Shown one piece after another: positions 57,026-64,000 of a stretch of DNA of 64,000 nucleotides. The DNA is from Takakia lepidozioides. Taxonomy: Eukaryota > Streptophyta > Takakiopsida > Takakiales > Takakiaceae. The notes under the pieces are model-generated. The model saw nothing but the letters and a program-made list of their open reading frames with translations. It ran no database searches and was not told where the DNA came from. Made by a program: the position numbers and the translations under genes. The stretch is taken from positions 39,308,001 to 39,372,000 of the forward strand of contig CM060733.1 of assembly GCA_030704615.1 (NCBI GenBank), in the 5' to 3' direction. Each line of letters starts with the position of its first letter. Positions within the stretch are counted from its first letter, which is position 1.

Positions 57026-57489
57026 ATGGCCGCTCTGGCAGTTTAGCCATTTCTCCAAGGGGTTTAGCCACGCCAAGCTAGGGTTTGTGTCTCTTGGACT
57101 CTAGGCTTCTTTCCACCGAGCTATGGCGGCTATGAGGAAATCAGCAAGGTATTCTTGCTCTTTCGGCTCCCACACACCACCATAGTAGCCCTAAGCCATG
57201 AGGTGGTTGCCACAAACCAAGCCTTCTTTCTCACTTAGCCTCCCCAAACACGCCACTAAACTCAATGGCAAACAACCAAGCCCTGCTGGTTCCCAGCCCT
57301 TGTGAGCACTCATTCAAGCACTCTCCTTAGCCATAGCGTCTGTCTTAGAGCCTATTCCAGCCCCCTACACCTGCTGCTTCAAGAGTTGCGCTCCCTTCAA
57401 GCTTGAAGTTGAAACCCCAACTCACATAGGCCCTACAAGTGCTTTTCTTTCACTCCAAGTGGAAACCAGCCCTAGACCTTCCGTTCTAG

Positions 57490-57905
57490 CTCTCTAAAGC
57501 TTGAAAACAAGAGCCTCAATGGGCTGAAGGCATGCTCCACACATGCCCCACTCTCACCATAAGAGAATCAGCTCCTTTGCTTCATTTCTTGCACCCACAA
57601 ACCTGAAAATACAAGCTTCAACAGGCTGAAAGCATGCTCCACATGCCCTATAGGGAAACCAGCCCCTTCCTTCCTTTCTTGCACTCCCACACCTGAAAGT
57701 GCAAGCCTTCACCAGGCTGATAGCATGCTCCACACATGCATTGCCCTCACATAAGGGAAGTCAGCCCTTCCCTCTTCCTTGCTTGCTCTCCAAGCTTGAA
57801 GATGGAAGCTTCAATGAGCTAAATACATGCTCTACACATGCAACCTCTTCACACAAGAGATATCAGCCCCCTATCTTGGCTCCTTGGTTCCTTGATGCTC
57901 TCTAA
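57490..57905. repeat. Degenerate tandem repeat of about 110 bp, retroelement 5' region
   Basis: About four diverged units, near 57490, 57600, 57705 and 57790. Each contains (A/T)GCTTCAA..GGCTGA, GCATGCTCCACACATGC and a TCAGCCCCTT-like stretch followed by CTTGC. The surrounding 57.05-58.85 kb is rich in similar words but has no coding region. This may be remnant LTR sequence. Confidence 0.65.
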
Positions 57906-58873
57906 GACAAGACTAAGCACTCCACAGCCTTTGCCAAGCTCTTGAAACCCTAAGGCTTATATTTCCAGCCACAAGACACTTCTCTTGTGGTGCAAGAGCT
58001 CTTCTTCCAAGCTCTGAAACCCTAGGTGCATATTCCATGGCCTTGCCGCACCTCTTAGCTCATGTTCCAGCCCTGCTCTTGCCATGACAAGAGCCCTCTC
58101 AATGCTGAAGCTCGAGATTGAAATCCAATCTCACCATACTCCACAAAGTGCACTGATTTGCCCCAAGCCAAATCAGCCCTTTCGCTTGGTCTTGCAATCC
58201 TTCACACAATGAAAGCTCGCATTCCCAAGTCCAGTTCTCAGCTTTGCCACCAAAGCCACTATAACCTGCTCTTGACTGGTCTTCTTCCCAATCGTGCTTG
58301 CTCATGCATGTACACAATCTGAAACCATCAAGGTGCTCTGGAATTACCTGCAGTATGGTGCTTTCATCTCTGAAGCTGAAGATTGAATGCCAAGGTCTAC
58401 CACCTCGTAACCCACATCGCCTCCGCTTCTAACAACCAAGAGCTCCACGGTGCTCCTTGCATAACAACTTGGTTTCTCTCATTCTCAAGCAAAAACCACA
58501 AGTGCTACAACTAACTCGTATCTGGCACTCACAGATACAGGCTCATCTTTCTCGAGTGATAAAGAAGAAGAATACAAGCACGAGCTCACAAATCTGAAGC
58601 ATAAACTCATGCATATATAACCTCATCACTCAAATACAAGTCAAGCCAAGTGCACCCCACGCCATGGGGAATCCACACTACGGCGCCATAGCTAGGCGCG
58701 ATGAGGCTCAACTCGAGAAAGATGAGCCTTCCGCGCTTGCCGTGAAAATAACCACTCTAGGGCCTAAATCTGCCTTGACCCCTGGATTGACACTTGGGCC
58801 AATCCCAAATGTCAATATGTAAAAGCTAGCTATTTCCTAACTAGTTTCACACTAGTGGTAAAATAACTTGACA

Positions 58874-58990
58874 CAGGCTTTCCAGACTTCCCTTGGAAAG
58901 CCCTCACACAGCCAACAATCTGGCGTGTGTAAGCTGCCCAACATTAGGCCCCAACAGGGCCAGGTCTTTAGGCTCAGCTAAATTTTGAAA
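58874..58990 (+). repeat. Right half of the dispersed repeat, after the retroelement
   Basis: Begins with the duplicated CAGG, then GCTTTCCAGACTTCC, and continues with GTGTGTAAG, TTAGGCC and TTTAGGCTCAGC, matching 49672-49775. With 50655-50782 it forms one repeat copy that the element split. Confidence 0.7.
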
Positions 58991-60410
58991 CTTGGTGAAA
59001 AGAGGTCGAGGGACTACTCTTAAAGGTCCTAGAGAGGGTTGCTCTTTGATGAAAAGACCCACACAATGTTATCTCACCTTCATTTCTTTCTGATTTTAGG
59101 GCCCAAAACAATCACAAGTTTTGACAGAAGTGCAAAAAGTTAATCGCTTACAGTTCCTTTCACCCATTTCAACAGCTTCAATCCAAGCAAGATTCTTCTA
59201 GATCAGGATCCAGAGCTTCTTCTTGTCTGACTTCCAGTTCAATTTCACAAAGATAATACTTGTAGAAAGGAGATTAGTCTTGGAAGTGATATCCATTGGG
59301 GGACATAGGCATATGCCACAACATTAACAAACTCTGGTAACAACTTGTTACTGCTTTTCAAGTGAAAATTAACAAACCATCCATGGCTTCCAGGCTGTCC
59401 TTTAAGGGTACAGACAAACAGAATATATAGCTTATAAGCTACAACTCATCCTCAAAGCAATCACTTCCTCCACCAGCTGCATTACTTCGGTGTATGAGAA
59501 ACTGAGTGAACATGTGACTTTCCTCTACTTACACAAGTTTGTCCAGTACATACAGCAACATGTTCGTGTGATCAATCATCAGATACTGTACTGAAATGTC
59601 ACCACAGTTGATCTCATCAGGACTCTAATGACAAGCTACTGTGAATTATGTAGAAAATCCCTCCTTCAGCCCTGCTAGTACTTTCCACGAAACTCCACAG
59701 AAGGCACCACATGAAAGATCCATGGATGCTTTTTCACTTTCTCTTTCTCTAACTAGCTCTGTCACTGATATATTCAAGCATTTCCACGAATCCCAAACCA
59801 GACTGGGACAAATCACAGACAGTACAAATGCAGTACAAACTCTGGATGTTTCCAAAACCGGTTATGTGTGTGTGTAAGTATATCCCAGAACGTTGGACAG
59901 TAAACAATCGTCCAAAGGGGCTTTATCAAGGCTTGCGGTACTTACTACTTACCAGGCTTCTTCTTCCCACAAATATCGTCTCACATTCACCGAAGTCTTA
60001 ATCGTGCGGTCCGGAAGTCGCCAGCCTGACTAGATGGATACTCCTTTAAGCAAATGGACTAACTTTTCACTGCAACGGTGCAGATGGAACGTTGAGAAAA
60101 TCTTGCGGCCACTATGGATTCACGAGGTTTCGTCTTTTCGTCCATTCATCCCTGGAGGTGCAGAGAGCAGAGAGATATAGAGAGAAGAGAGAGAGAGACA
60201 AGGGTGCAGTGCAGTGCAGTCGGCTATGGTGGCTGGGGCTGCTCAACTCTGCTGGCTTTGATCGATGTTAGGTACACAACTGTGCCTTGAGGTTGGAGCA
60301 ACAGGAACTTGAAGATTCTAACTGATCGTCCCCTTCAATCTACAGATCTTCCTTCAATCTAGATTACTGGGAGCAAACAATATATCTGTGCTCTGGGGTG
60401 GACACTGGCG
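58991..60410. other. Intergenic stretch and probable cytochrome c1 promoter
   Basis: No gene is recognised. A GA-rich run at about 60170-60200 and a TGCAGTGCAGTGCAGT repeat at about 60205-60220 lie 190-240 bases before the cytochrome c1 start codon and probably belong to its core promoter or leader. The 78-codon frame at 59641-59877 has no family resemblance. Confidence 0.4.
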
Positions 60411-61367
60411 ATGGCGGGAAGGGGAGCAGGTCCAGTGGGTCGCGCTTTCTCTCGGTTTTCTGGAATTCTACGAGAGAGGGTTGCCGACAGCTCTCAGTTG
60501 AGTGCAGGGGTTTCAGTGCTGGCTGCTAGGCAGCGGGATCGCAAGGGAAGCGTGGGAAGGGATGGGATGAGAGCGCTGGCTTTGCTTGGGGCAGGAGCCT
60601 CCGGGCTTCTAGGGCTGGCTGGGTTGGCCTACGCAGACGAAGCTGAACATGGGTTGCCGCCACCACATTATCCATGGTCGCATGAAGGCCCTTTCAGCTC
60701 CTATGACCATAATTCTATCAGAAGGGGTCATCAGGTTTACCAGCAGGTCTGTGCAGCTTGCCACAGCATGTCCCTAGTGGCCTTTCGAGATCTCATTGGT
60801 GTTGCTTACACGGAAGATGAGGTGAAAGCGATGGCAGCCGAAGTGGAGGTAGAAGACGGACCAAACGACGAAGGGGAGATGTATACGCGCCCTGGCAAGC
60901 CCAGTGACCCTTTTCAGAGTCCGTATCCAAACGAGGCCGCAGCACGTTTTGCTAATGGTGGTGCCTATCCTCCTGATCTGAGCCTAATGACTAAGGCCCG
61001 GCATGACGGGCAGAATTACGTGTTTGCTTTGCTGACTGGGTACCGCGAACCTCCTGCCGGCGTCTCAGTGAGAGAAGGATTGCACTACAATCCCTACTTT
61101 CCAGGGGGTGCAATTGCCATGCCGAAGATGCTCACCGATGGCGGAGTCGAGTATGAGGATCAAACTCCTCCCACAGAGTCTCAGATGGCAAAGGATGTCA
61201 CCACCTTCCTTGCATGGGCTGCGGAACCTGAGATGGACGAGCGCAAGCTCATCGGCGCAAAGTGGATCTTCGTGCTGACGCTGGTGTTGTTTCAGGCCGG
61301 CTACTACAAGCGATGGAAATGGTCGCCCATCAAGTCTCGAAAGCTGGTCTTAGATGTTGTCAACTAA
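60411..61367 (+). CDS. CYC1: Cytochrome c1, mitochondrial complex III, 318 aa, intronless
   Basis: Haem-bearing subunit of the cytochrome bc1 complex; it passes electrons from the Rieske protein to cytochrome c at the inner mitochondrial membrane. Residues 1-75 form a bipartite presequence: a basic, Ser/Arg-rich matrix signal, then a hydrophobic sorting segment (LALLGAGASGLLGLAGLAYA). The mature protein starts near DEAEHGLPPP. The haem c site is CAACH (C114, C117, H118), and the axial Met is M237 in AIAMPKML. RPGKPSDPFQSPYPNEAAAR and GAYPPDLSL are family hallmarks. A single C-terminal membrane anchor (about 283-299, WIFVLTLVLFQAGYY) is followed by a basic tail. Length and motifs are complete. 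It has no introns, unlike the other housekeeping genes here. Confidence 0.97.
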   Translation: MAGRGAGPVGRAFSRFSGILRERVADSSQLSAGVSVLAARQRDRKGSVGRDGMRALALLGAGASGLLGLAGLAYADEAEHGLPPPHYPWSHEGPFSSYDHNSIRRGHQVYQQVCAACHSMSLVAFRDLIGVAYTEDEVKAMAAEVEVEDGPNDEGEMYTRPGKPSDPFQSPYPNEAAARFANGGAYPPDLSLMTKARHDGQNYVFALLTGYREPPAGVSVREGLHYNPYFPGGAIAMPKMLTDGGVEYEDQTPPTESQMAKDVTTFLAWAAEPEMDERKLIGAKWIFVLTLVLFQAGYYKRWKWSPIKSRKLVLDVVN

Positions 61368-62099
61368 GAATAGGCCCTCTCTGGCAGGTATGGATGGTAT
61401 AGTAGAAGGTTGGGCGGACAGCCATTTTTTGGTTACATGAGCCTTGGGTTCACAATTCAGTACCTAGTACTAGTTTCCTATTCTCCTTTTCTCAAGTATG
61501 GTAGAGGCATTTCCTAGCTAGCTGCACCCTAGTTTCTCCTGCAAATGTGAGGGACTCTAGCTTCTGCAGAGACTAGGCTGCTATGGGAGGGACCATGATA
61601 AGTTTGTTTATGTCAGAACTCTATCATGTCATGACGAGCAATTACACAGACAATAAAATGCCTAATCCAATTCTTTGCACCACTTCCGGTTTACTGAACT
61701 CAAGTAGCAAAATTTCAGTTACAGGGGTTTGGAGTGCTCATTGATGTGCCGATATTGCCCATACTTGAAGAGCATGAGAGTGGTTCCAGCACTGCTCCTT
61801 TTGCTCTATCGGTTGCAGGAGTTGCATGATAAATGTGAATTTGCTTGTGTGCAAGTACAATGAATCTTGTGTAGCTTGTATTGGTGGCACTGCTAGAAAC
61901 TATGAGTTTAATCTGGCGCTTCTCCACCATTCGCTTCGGATCATGGAGTGCCCGACTCTACACTTGTCGCACCTAAGCTAGGGTTATATTCCCCCATGCC
62001 AATCTGTTTCTCTCAAACCCTTGCTCCGCATTCGCATCCGCCATCGCCATCGCCATCTCCTCCTCGGATCGGCCATCTCTGGTGCGCTTCTACCTCTCC
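61368..62099. other. Downstream of cytochrome c1; leader-like stretch at right end
   Basis: The left part is presumably the cytochrome c1 3' UTR. Around 61975-62100 there is GCTAGGGTTATATTCCC (a telo-box-like AACCCTA in reverse), then CATCGCCATCGCC repeats and a CTGGTAATGT possible donor, resembling the leader exon of a plus-strand gene. No coding exon was found behind it within the window. Confidence 0.35.
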
Positions 62100-63290
62100 T
62101 GTTCTGGTAATGTACACTTGTTTTTCGGTTTTGGTGTTTGATCTTCTGGTGTTGGATTTTGGGGTGGAGAGCTGGATATGGAGTTTAGAGCTTGCGGAAT
62201 TGTTATCATCAGAGGAGGTTTGGTTAGCTGCTTGGAGAGCCATTTGGAATAAGCGCTTGTTGTTAGTTCTTCTACATTTGTTTCCGGTTTTGGTGTTTGG
62301 TCTTGTGTTGCTGGATTCTCGAGTGGAGAGCTGGATGTGGATTTTAGAGCTTGCGGAATTGTTATCAGGAGAGAGGAGTGGTTTGGTTAGCTGCTTGGAA
62401 AGCCATTTGGAATAAGCGCTTGTTGTTAGCTTTTCTACATTTGTTTCCGATTTTGGTGTTTGTCTTGTGTTGCTGGATTCTGGAGTGGAGAGCTGGATGT
62501 GGATGTTAGATCTTGTGGAATTGTTATCGGAGAGGAGTAGGTTAGTTAGCTGCTTGAAGAGCCTTTTAGAATCAACGTTTTGGTGTTAGTTCTTGTACAT
62601 TTGTTTTTGTCGTTGGTGTTTGATCTTCTGTTGTTGGATTTTGGAGCAGAGAGCTGGATATGGATGTTAGAGCTTGCGAAATTGATATCGGGAGAGGAGT
62701 AGGTTTGTTCGCTGCTTGAGGAGTCATTTAGAGTCCTCCTTTTGGTGTTAGTTCTTTGACATTTGCTTCCGTCTTTGGTGTCTGGTTGGGAGAACTTGCA
62801 TAATTTAAGTCGGGAGAGGAGTAGGTCTGCTTGAAGAGTCATCGCCTTCACCTGCACAGATCAGCCATCTCTGGTGCGGTTCTTTCTCTCTTTGTTCTGG
62901 TAATGTACACTTGTTTTCTGATCGTGGTGTTTGATCTTCTATTGTTGGATTTTGGAGAGGATAGCTGGATATGGATGGGTAGAGCTTGCACAATTGATAT
63001 GGGAAGAGTACGGAGTAGGTTTGTTAGCTGCTTCAGGAGTCATTTAGAGTCCACGTTTCGGTGTGAGTTCTTCGACATTTGCTGCTGTCTTTGGTGTCTG
63101 GTCCTGGATTCTTGGATTTGAAAACCGGATTTGGATTTGAGAACGTGCGCAATTTTATGTCGGGAGAGGAGAAGGTTTGTCATCTGCTTGAAGAGCTGTT
63201 TGGAGTCGACTTTTGTTGTGAAGTTGGTTCTTCGCCGATTTTTCCGTCTTTAGTGTTTGGTCTTGAGTTGTTGGAAAATACTTAAGTTGT
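62100..63290. repeat. Tandem array of about 160 bp, roughly 7.5 copies
   Basis: The marker word GAGAGCTGGAT(A/G)TGGA or its relatives recurs at about 62171, 62330, 62492, 62653, 62964 and 63125 (spacings 159, 162, 161, 311, 161). One shortened unit in the 311-base gap has lost the marker. Units share TTTTGGTGTTTG, GTTGGATT(T/C)TGGAG, AGAGCTTGCG(G/C)AATTG and TTAGCTGCTTG. The leader-like segment before the array (CCATCTCTGGTGCG with CTGTTCTGGTAATGTACACT, from 62079) is itself repeated from 62867, so a larger block was duplicated as well. Confidence 0.9.
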
Positions 63291-63296
63291 TGGATT

Positions 63297-63640
63297 TACC
63301 TGGATTACTTGTTGGTTGTGCATCTAAACGTTTATCAGTTCGCCTTAGATAATACTTCCCTGTCAAGGTGCAAACATTACATAGCATGTAACTATTTCTC
63401 TATGGATTTTAGTGTCATAAATTACGACATACAACATCCTATTTATCACACACACACAAAGTTGGACAAAACTCAAAATTAGAGATTGAAAAGCTCCTTT
63501 GGTACATAGCGGCATTACCTTGGATGGATAGACATTTGCATGCACAGGCATGCAGGGACGCATACAGGTTTGTAAAGGTGGGCCTGTTATGCATGTGAAA
63601 TGGGTTTGTCCCAATACTTGCAGTGCTCACTGTATATTTT
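63297..63640 (+). repeat. Dispersed repeat, copy 2
   Basis: Second copy of the 44591-44932 segment, same orientation, with scattered substitutions and small indels. It abuts, through a TTTTG-rich stretch of about 20 bp, a copy of the terminal exon of the RRM gene. Confidence 0.85.
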
Positions 63641-63662
63641 TGTTGTTTTGTTTTGTTTTGTT

Positions 63663-63890
63663 GGGTCAGCCAAGACCAGATCGATCTGGGCATCTTTAGT
63701 ATAAAGCTTGTGTAAGGCAAATCAAGAAAATGAGGGCCTCAACATACTTGTTTCACAAGGGACCTTGTCATATCATCTCAAAAGGAAGACCTCCATCAAG
63801 TTAGCATGCAAAGAGTCGCAGCAAGAGAGTACAGTTCCACTTGGAAGCTGTATTTGAAGGGTTATCACTTTCTACTTGAGCCCAGTTTTC
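63663..63890 (+). pseudogene. Copy of the last exon and 3' flank of the RRM (NSR-like) gene
   Basis: Matches 50219-50434 closely: GGTCAGCCAAGAC, GATCGATCTGGGCATCT, then TAGTATAAAGCTTGTGTAAG and the following flank. One base change alters an Arg codon (CGA to CCA), and another turns the gene's CTG-TAG end into CTT-TAG, which keeps the stop and leucine. An insertion of about 15-20 bp lies near 63800. The splice acceptor and first codons of the exon are missing, replaced by T/G-rich sequence, so it is unlikely to be used. Confidence 0.85.
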
Positions 63891-64000
63891 ATCTTTTACT
63901 TTTTATGTTTTGTTTTACAGATCTGCAAAGTCATGCACTTCCGATCAGAGGGACATGAGATGAGATTAATGCCGTTGAACCTTAGTGGTTATATGGCAGA

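Larger units (their letters stand above)
50783..58873 (-). mobile_element. Ty3-type retroelement carrying a DNA methyltransferase and a PHD finger (damaged copy, about 8.1 kb)
   Basis: Reading on the minus strand: 5' non-coding region with minisatellites (58873 to about 55640), Gag, DNMT3-like methyltransferase, reverse transcriptase, integrase, PHD finger, then a 3' end with ACTAGTCC repeats. The boundaries are inferred from the flanking split repeat, CAGG on both sides, and element ends TGTC...GACA, as expected of an LTR element. However, the two ends do not match each other as LTRs by eye, apart from scattered ACTAGT words, and I found no clear primer-binding site. One or both LTRs may therefore be deleted or recombined. 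Coding parts carry at least three in-frame stops and a large deletion in RT. The copy looks non-autonomous. Gene order with RT before integrase is that of the Ty3 group. Confidence 0.85.

Overview
This is nuclear DNA of a land plant. The genes are split by many small GT-AG introns. They encode plant families: profilin, a B-type cyclin with a plant-style destruction box, pentatricopeptide repeat (PPR) fragments, a plastid-targeted LEA-like protein, an NSR-like RRM protein, NBP35 and mitochondrial cytochrome c1. A DNMT3-like methyltransferase, a soluble PAS hybrid histidine kinase and a cathepsin X/Z-like peptidase point to a seed-free lineage. A fern or lycophyte is my best guess, with a fern first; this is inference and the sequence alone does not prove it.

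Layout. 1-0.6 kb: last exon of profilin (+). 0.6-3.3 kb: no gene seen. 3.3-9.2 kb: a block of shuffled repeats and broken PPR pieces, with one 290-codon open remnant (6897-7769). 9.2-14.0 kb: AT-rich and gene-free. 14.1-20.9 kb: an 11-exon cyclin B gene (+), followed by decayed tandem copies of the end of its last exon. 22.6-24.0 kb: a 3-exon LEA-like gene (+) with RY and ABRE/G-box sites upstream. 24.6-28.1 kb: a 9-exon cathepsin X/Z-like gene (-). 28.9-29.1 kb: a SINE-like element (-). 29.9-31.6 kb: a 3-exon NBP35 gene (-). 32 kb: a perfect 38-bp inverted repeat. 35.0-37.6 kb: an intronless 844-residue PAS/hybrid histidine kinase (-). 38.4-39.0 kb: a satellite of about 106 bp. 39.4-39.9 kb: a Mutator-type MITE with a 10-bp target duplication. 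40.6-50.3 kb: a 10-exon two-RRM protein gene (+). 50.8-58.9 kb: an LTR-type retroelement on the minus strand. 60.4-61.4 kb: an intronless cytochrome c1 gene (+). 62.1-63.3 kb: a tandem array of about 160 bp. 63.3-63.9 kb: a chimeric duplicate of pieces of the RRM gene.

The most remarkable item is the retroelement (minus strand, 50783-58873). Its order is Gag with zinc knuckles, a DNMT3-like cytosine-5 DNA methyltransferase, reverse transcriptase, integrase, then a PHD finger. The methyltransferase lies in the same reading frame as the reverse transcriptase, as part of Pol, while Gag is in a different, overlapping frame. The copy is damaged by nonsense codons and by a deletion removing the RT active site and RNase H. 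Its edges are defined because it splits a dispersed repeat whose unbroken relative lies nearby at 49.56 kb.

The host genes are ordinary housekeeping or stress genes and do not form an operon-like unit. Exon models were built by eye from reading frame, splice sites and family resemblance. All cross-junction phases agree, but transcripts could move some edges.
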